Assembly (NCBI GenBank): GCA_017562135.1
Contig: QEYB01001312.1
Location: 1,550,001-1,614,000 of the forward strand
Length of the DNA stretch: 64,000 nucleotides
Source of the DNA: Dipylidium caninum
Lineage: Eukaryota > Platyhelminthes > Cestoda > Cyclophyllidea > Dipylidiidae
Direction: 5' to 3'
Shown piece by piece: positions 11,401 to 23,400 of the stretch. The position numbers and the translations under genes are program-made. The notes below the pieces were generated by a model. The model was not told where the DNA came from. It saw nothing but the letters and a program-made list of their open reading frames with translations, and did no database searches. Positions within the stretch are counted from its first letter, which is position 1; every line of letters begins with the position of its first letter.

Positions 11401-14400
11401 GTCAAGCGCTGGGGGCAGCAAGCACCGCGTGGCGAGACGCCTCACCAGGTGAGTTGGCGGACCCAGCAACCGGTCCCAGCAGGGCGGAGAGGCAAGTGGA
11501 AGAGAGGGCGAAGCCTTTATGACTCAACGCGTCTTGCAACTGTCAGCCGTACGGCCAGACATCTGCTGATTTAATTTATGAACAGCCCTGCCCAAACGGA
11601 CGGAGGACGACCTTGGCCGATGAGCACGCCCTCACCGGTGTGTGTGTGTGTGTGTTTATCAACGCGCGCGTCTTCAGTCTGACACGCTGACTCGCCCCTC
11701 ACGGCCGTGGGCCGAGCGATCTGCAAGGCGGGCAGACCCGCCCCTCCGGCACCCGGCTCCCCCACGCGCCCTTCGTCCGGTGGGCCAGGACGGGTGGGAA
11801 GACCGCCATCCCCGTGGCCAGAACGTCTGAGCACCCTGCGGACTGCAGGAATGGAAGAGTGGTGCGAAAGAGCCCAATGCGACCCGTGGTGATTTGAGTG
11901 CGAGTAGCCCGTGCGTGAAAGCCTCCTTCCTCCACATGCCATTTAGCTCATGCATTCGTCGAGTAGCTAATCGCCGACGCCTCTGCTTGAGCGCACGTAG
12001 CAGTGGCCCGCTGTCTTAGCCAAGTTTTCAGGAGCGTGTTGACTCGAGGCGCTTGCGCCGCTGTGAATCCACCACTTTGTAGTTCAGGCCATATGGAAAA
12101 GGCGTCTCTGATGACGAAACAACGAGCAACAGTCTTTGCCACGTCTTCCACCGTGTTTCCTCTTCTAAGTTTGCCTCATCTCAGTTTCTCACGCCACGCT
12201 TTCTGGTGTTTCCCTCGAAATCAACTTCATGCGCCCCACGGGGGAACCCCGCGGCAACTGTCTTTGCGCGAGGGGTCGCGTCGGAGGCGGTCCTCGGGGC
12301 CGCTCAACACGGACGACGGGCTCCTACTCGCCACCTCGTCCCTCACCGTGCAGGTCGCGTGCCATCCTCGGCCGTTCGCAGAAGCGCTTCTGTTCCTCGG
12401 GGGACGCTGGGAAATGGGCTAGAGCAACTCCCTTGCCACAGTCTGCGCCTCTGCAAACAAGTCATGGTGTTGGATGATGGCACAATTTGGGATGTAAGTC
12501 TCATCAAACGGCGCCGCTGCGGACTCGTGCACCAGCGCCTCATTCGTCTCACGTGCTGCGGGCGGGCGGTAACGGCTCCGAGGCGCCATTTGAACTTATG
12601 ATGGCATTTTCTCCCAGAAGCAGCTTAAGAGGGACCACTTAGTGAGGCAGTAATCCTGTTCTCGCCGCCCCCGCTGATCTCTCGCCTCCACTCCCAGGGT
12701 AGTCGACAGGAAGAAGGTCCACCGACAACGGTGGACTCCGCCAACTTTTGGCCGTGTCAGACTCGTGGGGAGGGGCTCTGAGGCCTCATCACCGGACCGG
12801 AGTGGAAACGCTCTTTCGCTCCCCCCGCAGCGTTCGGACTGTGCTCCGGCCGCATCTCCGCGCACTTTTGCGCTCGCATCCGCACGTGAGCGCCTCGTCA
12901 GTCCCGCTCACTCCACATCATCCCACGTCCCTGCCCCTGCCTCCCTCTCTCCGTGCCCATGCGCATGGGCGTGGGCGTGCAGGTGCCAGCGTGTGCCTCA
13001 CGCGGTGGGCAAAGGGTGGGCGGTTGGCCGGGCGGGCGGGCGGAGTTGCTGTTCCACCATGCAACAATTTTTTATTCCTCTTCCTCCGTATTGTGCTGAC
13101 TTCCACTGCGCAATTTGACAACAAATTAATTAATGAGAAGTCGAATCGCACCAGCCATTGTTCGGTGGGGAGGACCACCTCTTCCCCTTGCCTGCCGGTG
13201 GCGACAACATCCGCGAGGGGCGCCGAGTGAATCAGGTAGTTCGGTTCCGCTCTCGTTGCACTCGCGATGCCCACTTTCCACAGGTTTTCTTCACCACTCC
13301 TGATGATAATGGTTGTCATGTCCCAGCTGATGATGATGCTCGAACCGTCAAATCGTATTTTGAAATTTTCGTCTCCTCTTTCCCCTTTCCTTGGTTCCAT
13401 CTCGTCTTGCACTGACGTGTTTGCACTGCGTCGGGTCCGCCTCTCCCCCGCGTGTTCGTGCGCCCCCACAGGCCCCATATTTCTTCTCGCCCAGGCGCAT
13501 CCCTCATCCGGGGAGGGGAGCCATAGTCGCATTTGGGTGGGCTCGTTCGGACAGACTCAACCCAACAAGTCGGGACACCGCGGAATGTGACGCATGCGGT
13601 AGTGCCTTCATGCATTCAGCCAGTTCCGTTGATGAATCTCTGCCAAGTGGGTAGAGGAGTAGGGGGAATGTCGCTGCTCCTTCCACGCTGACTGTCATTT
13701 CAGCCTTTTTTGTCCACTCTTTCCCCTCCGCTGGTCTGAATGCTCACTCACTTACCTCCCTGCCGCCCCATTCACTCACTCGCTCGCTCGCTCGCTCGCT
13801 CGTTCACTCACTCATTCATTCACCATGCGCAGATGCATTTCACGAGGAATAATTAATTTTCCCCACTTAAAAGGGTGGTAATAATTTATGCGCTCCAAGC
13901 TCTCCCAACCTCCCTCCCTGCGTCCCACGGAGCTGTACGAATACGGAACGAAACCGAGAAGTGCCGCTGCTCTGGCCGGGGCGGCATCCAGAGAGGAGGC
14001 GCGTCCGATCAATGGACGGTCGGCCGGAGTGCCTTCTTCCGTCGGGAGGAAGGCAGGAAGGCAGGAAGGAAGGAGGAGGAGGAGGAGGCAACACCGGTGC
14101 AGGACCGTGGTGTGCGCATGCGTCACTCGTTTGCATCGATACTAGCAGTTAACAACACCGTCGGCGAAGGTGGCGGCGGCGGCGGTGGCGGTGATGGCAG
14201 CGGCGATGGCGGAATGCATACGCGGCCGGGGTTGAAGCGAAAAGAGCCAGAAAGGCAGAGAGAAAATAGAGACGGTGCCACAGCCGCCAAGTGCGCGCAT
14301 AAGAGGAAGGGTTGGGAGGCGGGGCGGGGTAGTCAGACGGGAGAGGGGCGTTCTCTGCTGAAACGACGGCGGCGGCGGCGGTGACGGTGGCAGAAGCACC

Positions 14401-17400
14401 ATTCATACTCCCACTCGTAGTGATTGAGTTTCACACTTTATCATCCTCCTGTCCCTTGTGTGTTCAGGTTCTTGTCGTTTTTGTTTTGCGTGCATGCCTC
14501 TCCCACTCTGGTGCTTCGTCTTAATCGGGTTTGCGTGCCGTGGCTCGTCCTCCACTGGGCTGCTTATCCTCCTAATTGCTGCCTGGTAGGCGGCGCCGCC
14601 TGCGCCGTCCTGCCCCTGCGCGACGCACAAAGGCGAAAGCGGTCGAGTGGGGGTGAGGCCGGGAGCGTCGTGTTTTGTCGGAAGGAGATTTGCCGCGAGC
14701 CCCGTGATATGTCGAGCAGAAGTTGTAGTGCCAGTCGGAGGGACTAAACGTCGAACGCGTTGGTGGCACACCACGAACAGAGAACCAGAGACCGCCCTCG
14801 CGCCCTGCCCCAACATCAGCTATGTCATTCGCTAGTGGTACTTTTCGACTTTCACCGCGACTTCTCGGTGCTCCGAACACTACTGCTTGGCAGAGAACAA
14901 ATCAGTCCTCAAAGTGACACCCACGCACACCCGAGTTAAGCGTGCTTTCTAGCCTCCTTCCGGTGGTTATCAACGACATTCGTTAATGTCAGTGTCGGAG
15001 CGCGGGTCCATCGCTGAGAGCGGCCGTGGCGGGCGTTGTGGGCTGATCCGAAACTGGTCGACACGACAGTGACAAGCGGGTGTGAGTCTACTTTCCTGGG
15101 GGAGGATCGACAAATAAATTGGGCCCAGCAGCGGAAAGTGTCCGCGGTCGCATTTGGTCAGGCGTGTTTCCGAAGTGTGTGCGCTCGCACGCCGCAAAAA
15201 GCTCGCTCCGCCATCTGCGCGGAGATAGCTAAAAACTTACGTCTTCGTGAGGGGCGCTCCTCCGTCATCGTGCGGAGAAAAAAGTCGCATCAGGTCCGCG
15301 GACTGACTCACGCCGTCGCCGGCCGAGGCGCGTCCGAGGACAGCGCGTGCGTCTCGCCAACCGCGGAACTGAGTCGGTGTGCTGCTTACCTGTGAGTCGC
15401 GCTGGCTCCTCTCCTCCGCGCTATCCGCAGACCAGACACGAGCCGTAAATCACTGCGCATCTGCCTGACACCAAGTGTAAACCGCGACGGGGGTGCGCCG
15501 GGGCGGGGTGGGGGTCGAGCGGTGATTACAGAGTCTTCGTGCTTTGACAGTTTGAGTCGATGCCACGCGATCGTGTGTGACGCAAAGAAATTTTGGGAAT
15601 AAATTTTGTTGACAGGTCGACGACAAGCAGTGTGTAGCATCTAGACTAAACATGCGACAGTATACAGCAATTATGCATGCATGTTATGTACGTGACGCGG
15701 TTGATTCATGTGTCGTGGGTGTTTGTGTGTGTGTGTGTACGTTGACTGCAAATCATCCTGTCACGAGGAGTGTGTTGGCTCGTGGACGCGTGCGGTGCAG
15801 TGAGGTGCGGCGTGGGGCGGTGTGGTGTGGTGCGGTGGCGCGGCTGAATGTACATCAATCACGGCACAAAGTGCGGCTCCGCTTGTCTGCGTTAGATGGC
15901 AATCAAGCCTGAGGTGCTTGTGCTTTTAATAATTGATCACCTCGTGCCTCAGCTAAGGAAGCACGTGCAAACAGCCAGGATCCCAGTTCTTCGGGCAATC
16001 GATGGATTTAGGCATTTGTGTTCGGACGTTATCGGATTGGTTGTCGCGCAGGCGCTGATTTAGAAATGGTGTGCGCACCCGCACTTTCGTCTAAGACAGT
16101 GTCCTTCTCCCCCCGTTGAGCGTGGAATATTTTCTAAAAATAAATGCGCTGAGGAGCAGCTGTCCGTGGGTTATTTACGTGATTCTTCTCCCCAGCCTGC
16201 TCTCTGGGGCGCTTTCATGTCTGTTCGCAGTCACATGACGTCTCTTTAGTCGCCCAACTTCAGTGCTGCAGCGGGAGATAAACACGAGTATATTGCCTTT
16301 TCCAACGACCATTTTGCTACTCATGTTTGACTTAGCTACAAAGATTGAGGGCCTAATTATAACTTCATATCAGGTTCCGAGTTGTGCTGCGTTTGTCTTT
16401 AGGTTATTCGCATTAAACTGCGCAAAAATGCATAGTCCGCTGACAAAAGCGTGTATAATGGGGACATTTGACCAACAGCCGTTTTGCAGTTAGTTGGTTT
16501 TTGATTTTAGATGTTCTAAAACGAGCCAACAACTGTGCATTATTTGGGATAAATCGGCAGACTGAGGACTCTCCTCTATGCCCGCGATAAGCATGCCATC
16601 TGGTACACGAAGAATAGTTAAGCATCGGATGTACTTTCGAAGTGTGGGAAGAGGGCAGGCAGCGCCTCCCCTTCCTGTCCTGCAGTTTAAATCTTTCTGT
16701 GACGCACTTCGTTTAGCAATCATCCCATTGAAGTCACTGCCTCGATCTTATACAATGAATCCACGGGAATAATTCTTTACAAATTGTGTGCTATAATTTA
16801 TTCCAAGTCTCATCATGCGCCTGTTTGTTTTTTGGCAACTTCCGTTTCCCCAAAAGTATGATTTATCTTTGGTATCTGTTTTTATGTGTTGCAGCCATTC
16901 ACTGGAAATATTTGCTACTGATTGCGGACGAGTAGCATGTGTTTGTGATTGCTGTTCGTTCACTTAACCTTTCTGCCTGAGGTCGTTGAAGTTTCTCGGC
17001 GAGGAAGTTTTTTTGGGCAAACATCATCATAAAAGCCGTGGCCTTTCCAGAGACTCAACTTGATTTAGTCGGCGTTTTAAAAAAACGAGGCGAGTTAAGT
17101 AGGGTTGATTCTAACTCCCAGTACACAAAGGCGACTGGGAGGGAGGGCCATGATCATCGGCACCGTGTCTAACTCGGCTAACTGGTTCGCCTCAACTATT
17201 TTGCCGCTGACCGCTATTTGACGAAGGCCAGTTTTTCTGAAGACTCTTGTCCGGGACATACCAGAGCAGATTGCAACCATCAACAGACAAAAATTTCCCA
17301 GTCGGCTGGAAAATGTACCGTAATACTTTACTCCGCTCCCGGCGGTGACATAAATAATAGTGCCAGAAAACAATTAGTCCTCCTCCTCCTCTCCTTTGTC

Positions 17401-20400
17401 CGCCCTGCGTAGAAGCGCTGAATACATTTATGTCCTTTTTCTCTCCTCGAAGTTACGATATTTATTGTACCGACATGGGATTCCTAGGAGTCGTTGTGTG
17501 CTGTGGCATACATTAATTGGACGAATGGACAAGCGCACTATACGAGAAGATCCTTTTTGTGACTAAAATATATGCTTCGAGAATTGACATTTCCCTGGTG
17601 CTGGGTTCTCCCTCACTGAACGAAATATTATCACGAAAAGGTTTCAGTAAAAAATACTGCAGTGGTGGGTCTTGTCTGTCGCAATTCTCCTGCAAAGTGC
17701 TTTATTTCTTCCTTGGGGTGCAGGGTGGAATTAGAGGACAGCAATTAATGCAAAATAAGGTGAGGATGGCGTCCATCGGAGGAGCGGGTGTTTGGATAAC
17801 TGAAGAGCACTTGAGAACAACCAAATCCGAGCATGCTGGTAGAAAGTGCTGCTTGCAAATTCCGCTTTGCTTACGCGAAAAAGGAATGCGATTTGACACA
17901 TACGCCCCGGCTCGGGTGCCATCGGAGCTCCTCCTCGTCGTTGCCGAGGTTTCGCCCGCGGTAATGCAGTTTACCTTGTGCTAGGCGATGTGGGCGTCTC
18001 TCCCCCCCCCCCCACGCTGAGGCGTCTTTTCATTGGGTTTTCGGTAGTGTTCCTAATTCCTCCAAACAACGAAAGACCACGTCCATGGGAGCCAGTTCAT
18101 TGTTGGCACTGTTGGTGTCTGAACTCGAGGCTCGCTGAGTTCAGCGTCACCTGAGATGAGTCCGAGTAGAGGCGTAAATGTTTCAGGTTCGATATCTTCT
18201 GATCCATAGACGACGTCTGGGCCGAAGAGGCGTGGGAGTCTCGCTTGAGCGTCCGGGAGTGGCGCGTTTTTTTCACTTGGTCGCAGGCCAGGCGCACAGA
18301 GGAACCTGAAGTGATCTGACTTTACTAATCAGCGGATGATTTCGGACTTTTCGGAAGCTGGCATGTGTGGTTTTATGTTAAATTCGACGTGGTGTACTTG
18401 TCGGAATTGCTACTTCACCTCCTCCCGTACAAAACTGAGGTGTGAGAGTTCTCGCACAGGCAAATTATCACACGAATTGGAAGAAGATAATGAGGCCGTG
18501 TGAAATGCGATCTGTGCTCGGAACGCGCTTGTCATCGCCGCCGAGAGCTCAAATCAACGCGAACAGCTGACAAAGCGGAGGGTTTTGTGGAGGGGGAAAT
18601 TACTGTGCCAGTTTAGGGGGATAGACGAACGAGCCGTGTTTTCATGCGCATTCTGAGTCAAATCTGTGGGACCACCACGGCAGATTTCGCCCTCCCGAGA
18701 AAAAAATCCATCCCCACCCGGCCCAGCGTTGTCCCGAAGGCCCAAGTGTCCTTTTTTCCACTTTATTGCCAGCCAATGACTTCTCTCGTCCTCCCTGCCA
18801 TCGCATTAACTTCCAGACCAACGCTCAAATCCCGACCACCTGCTCCTATCTCCTTTATATGTCAAATTGCGTGCTTGTGAAGGATACTTCCAATGTATCC
18901 TTTTCTGCCCGTCCCCTTCTGCCGCATCGGCTGACGCGGTTGTTACATATTAACTTTGTGTTCAGACCTTGACCACACGCAACTGCAGACGGACGGATTG
19001 CAACCTCTCCGGTGGATGCTCCATAAAATCTCACCGTTGTACGGTGAAAGCGTGGCTAGAATTGGGGTTGCAGTTCTCTCTGTGCCCTTTCCACCTTACT
19101 TAAAGCGTAATTTGTGCTTTAGCGTTGAGTTAGTAACTTGAATTCCGGGTTACTCTTCCTCTTATGATCTCACCGCTCTGAAACTTCAATCTACCGACGA
19201 CGCCTTAATTAAATGCGGGGGATATCTTTCTCTTCATCCCGCGTCTCCACGATTTTTAGCTTCTTTAAGCTGATAGTCACATACAAAAGATGTCACTGCC
19301 AGTTTAGTTTTAGCTGCAGGTGCGCTGCCCTGAAACGGGACGTCGGATTTTCCATAAACGTAATGGGAAGTGAGGTTTCTCGTCCCAGTCCGAATACTGT
19401 GCCTCTTTCTGGTTTAAATTGCAGCTTGCGACGACCTCTTAGTTCTAGAATACTCATTGTTCGTATGTCGTAGCTGGAGCGACACACCTCGTATGAGGAA
19501 AGAGGCGTAAGATGTAAAGCCTATTTGCTAATGAACCGCCGGGGATGGCCGAGGGTTGCACGTTGTCGCCATCTCGGCCCTTAGCCAATCACCACGCGGT
19601 CTTACAGTTTCAAATTGACCGCGTCGATCCGATTGGCTGGCTAAGGTGCGAGCGCGGTTGTTTGCGCGCAAGCACGAACGCATGGACCCGCCAACCCCGA
19701 CATTACGAATAAAAGACAACGTCACTTTACCGCCATCACGCAGTTACCCGTTAGCTCCTGCGCACACGTACACACACACGCACGCACGTGAGGTGGTTCG
19801 TGCGTCCACCAGGCCGCGCATTCCTCTCCATATACACACAAAAACATTTAAGACATCACACGGACGCGGACAAGCTCCCTGCCACCTACTACGGCCTCCG
19901 GACCGTTTTCCTAGAACTTCTCTCCACATCCTCCTCCCTTCACCGGCGTGTATGCCTATATGCCGACACAAGTGATAAAACGTCAAACACGAAGCCGACG
20001 ACCTAAGCATTGACACCTCGGGATGTCACTTAATTGGGCTTTAAACACCACAGTTGTCCTTTTCTTGCTCTTCAGGATCCTCCTTGTCCGCAGTAAGTTG
20101 CCTCTCTTCTGCTCTAAGACTTCCCTCCTCCCCACTTTTATGCTGCTTCTCGCACGCCTGCATTCTGGACGAGTTGTAAGATTAGAACGACAGAGGAGAT
20201 ACGATTCCCGGAAACGACCACAATGTAGTTTGATTAAATGCCGCATTTTTCCTCGACATCAGTGTCTTCCCGTGAAACCGCCCACTGAGTGCGCCATGCC
20301 CTTACGACCGAGTGGGCTTTCTTAGCGAAATCGCTCAACTGCCATTGTTACCGGTGCGTTGGTGCCTCCCTTTTGTATTCGAATAAGGCGTTTAGTCACC

Positions 20401-23400
20401 TCCTGCAGCGTCCCCAAGGACATCATACCATCGGGGTGATTCAAGCCGCGTGCGGTCCTTCCGACTCCGACTCCGACCCGCCATATCAACTTTCCTTGTT
20501 TAACCAGATTCAAGGACAGCCTGTGGTCACGGCCGGAGCACCGCAGCGGCCCCTCCCGCCGCGGGGTGGTCGGGCGACCGGACTCACTTTCGGTAAATTT
20601 AAGGTCTGAGGACGCATAACCGACAGCCGTTTGTGTCACACGCTGCCCTGAGAGCTAGTGTAAGTGGGTTTATGATGTCCAGGGAACAATTAGGCTTGAG
20701 GCTTATCGGTTCAAGGACCTCGGGAAGCCCCTTAATCGTCCTCCATGCGGGAGTTGGTACTGTCGTACGCCGCACTAACTGTGCGGTGGAAGCGACACTG
20801 GGAGGAGTACGGACACGAAAGAACTGGAGGCTCTTTGAGCGACAGATTGCTGTCAATGTTTCAAACCACTCAACTCCAAGAACGCTCCACGAGAACAACG
20901 CTGTGGTGCGTGGGATGGGTTGTCACACGGCCGTCATTGCCCTCCTTGTGTTGGGTAACTCGGTTCGCATTCACTTCACCGTGGGGCTCCCGGTCCGGGT
21001 CTTCGAGGGAGCTGCGGCGCGATGACCGGTGCTGGCAGCCGGTGAGACCCGTTGGCAGAGGGTGGGAAAAGTCGTGCAAGCGCATCAATCAACCGCGGGA
21101 GGTGTGGGCCGGTGTACGATGCCACCCACCGAAGCAACGTCTTCAGCCCAGTTTCAATCTCTCCGGCCGTCCTGCGCCTCCTCCTCCGTCGGACTCGAAC
21201 CGCCGGCCCGCTCTCGCAGGTTGGACGGTCGGGTGGCCGGAGGAGGAGTGGGCGACCGGGCGACGAGTGTCGGATGAGTCTGGGAACGGGGTCGTCTAAA
21301 CTCCGCATTGTTCCTTGTGTATGCCCCACTTTCGCGGACATGCGGTCCACTCCTCCGCTCCTCCGCTGCGACCGCGTGGACGCGCGCCCTCCGCCGCGTC
21401 AGTCGAGGCGATCGCTTGTAATTTATTCGCCCTCGCGTGAGCTTTCTCGGCTAAAAGGCGAGAAGAAAGGAGGACGACGGCGTTTATGCCTGCTCATTTA
21501 TTATTCCTTTTGCGTTTAGCACGTGGGCCTGGGAATATCGGCGAAGATTTTCACATGCTCGCTCCCACAAATGTGTGTGTGGGTGCCTGCGGCGACGCCA
21601 AATTCCCCCCCCCCCTCCGACACCGTTGCCTTTGCCGTCTGAACGCCCCCGACGACCGGCTACGGTCTGGCCTTCTCCGCCCCGCCCCGCCCCGCTCCTC
21701 TTCCTCACCCGCCTGTTTGAAAGCATGACTACTCGAGAAAGTCCTGATGTCAGCGGGAGGAGGCGACGAGGTCGCGGGAAGCCTCTTCTGGTAGTCCCGC
21801 TTTCTTTCCGCCCGGATGGCAGCCATCCCGACGACTCGCCGCATCCGCGTTCGCGCCAGCAGTCCTGCGGCCCCGGCCCTCCTCCCTCGGGGGGGGGGAG
21901 GGCGTTTGGTTGTGGCACCTGTGTGTGTGTTGAGATGTGCGCATGGATACATGCGCATAAGTGGCATATGCGGAGGCAGTAAGCGGATTCACCGTCGCCA
22001 GCTGGCGGCGCTGGAGCTGCTGCCGCCCGTCCTCCGGACGAACTCGATACACACACACACAGAGAGAGTGCGTGTGTGTGCGCACGCAAAAGGAGCGGAC
22101 ACAATTTGGACTGTGACAAGAATGCTTGCGCATGTACCAAATCGTCTCCAAACCGCCGCCGCCACCGCCACCACCGCCTACAACCTCGCTTCCGTGAATC
22201 ACCTCCCGTGCCTGCCGACGCGGGGTTTGAAGTAGTGCCACTCCTCCTCCCTTCCACCTTTTGGTGGAGCTTTTTCCTCTGCTCCTCACAAAGCCGCCTT
22301 TACGTCCTCCTTTCAGCCTATTCTGACGGCTTTAAACTGAGCACTTTCCCTCCGTCACTGTCACCTTCCTCCCTTCTGGGCCTCGAAGACGCCCTGCCAG
22401 TCCAGTTTTAAGTGTCCTCGTCATCAAATTTCTTAATGGACGATCTTTTGAAAACCGCGTTTGTAGGAGAGGATGACATTTGTGCCGCGAGTGTCGGTGT
22501 GTTTGCGGCCCCATTTGTTTACAGTGTGCGCGCGCGTGCGCAAGTCCGGCGGCACGCAGACTCTGTGCTATTCAGGCACCTCTGAGATTTACGCGGCGAC
22601 AACGCCTGTGTGGCAACGGTGGCATCGCTGGTTTCGAGTTGCGTTTGTGTGCGCCGATGCTTTGTTTGGGTCGCTCCACACCCCCGCGCCACTCTGCCCG
22701 TCACTGCTGCCCTCGCAGTTAGCAGCTTGTGCCTCGTGTGCTGTTCTCCATCCTCGACTGTGCCGTCCCAACCGCGTCTTTCATTGCGACTTGGTGTCGG
22801 CCAATCAAAGGCCCCACCCAGGCCAGGCGGTTCGCCGCTTTGATTGGACTGTCGCCAAAAACCAGACCTATTTTGACGGCGCGATATCTATTTTTTGCAT
22901 CGTTCTTTTCCTGCCAGTTGTCTGTTAGCCCCCAAACGCATACATGCTGTAAAAGCGGCGATCACCGGCCTGATAGAGGGCCGACGGGACGCCGTTTTCT
23001 CCCCAGATGAGGACTGACTCGCGTCCTCCTGCCGACCACCTCCCTGTTCGCTGGTTTTACTGATAATTCTGCCAAATCCAAGCATTTCCCCCACAGCGCC
23101 CTGCATCCTTGTCCACGCACGCTCTCGCAAGGGGCAACACACTTCGCTCCGCGCAGTCAGTCACCCGCCGAACCCCCGTCTGCACTTCTCTCCCCTTCCG
23201 AGTGCCTTTTGAAACGGATTCGTCCATTACAGTGCGCCTTTGGTGCTGCTGACATTTGATGACGTGACGTGCCGCCCCACTCCCTCGGAAGTGCAAGCTT
23301 TCCTCTGTCGGTCGCGTCTGCCTCTCAGAGCTGAGCGCCTTCTACTTTCTCCCTTAAAAGCAAACGCAGTTGAGCTGAGAGGCAAAGCCCCGCCCCCGTC

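Noticed and set aside
12918..13532. 204-codon minus-strand open frame.
   Set aside because: No domain, Arg/Gly/Pro-biased, spans simple-sequence DNA, and competes with open frames on the other strand.
17517..17984. 155-codon plus-strand open frame in a less G+C-rich part of intron 1, with ordinary amino-acid composition.
   Set aside because: No recognisable domain, no supporting splice or promoter signals, and no way to test conservation here. It could be a remnant but is not supported.
21184..21249. tRNA-like fold on the minus strand: CTCCTCC and GGAGGAG ends plus a T-loop-like GGTTCGAGTCC.
   Set aside because: The segment is about 66 bases, has no recognisable D-arm or anticodon arm, and the T-stem has a mismatch. 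G+C-rich purine/pyrimidine blocks here make such pairing likely by chance.
21484..22257. 257-codon open frame on the minus strand.
   Set aside because: It lies in G+C-rich, repeat-rich intron DNA with few stops; its translation is low-complexity Gly/Arg/Pro with no domain, and several overlapping frames are equally open.
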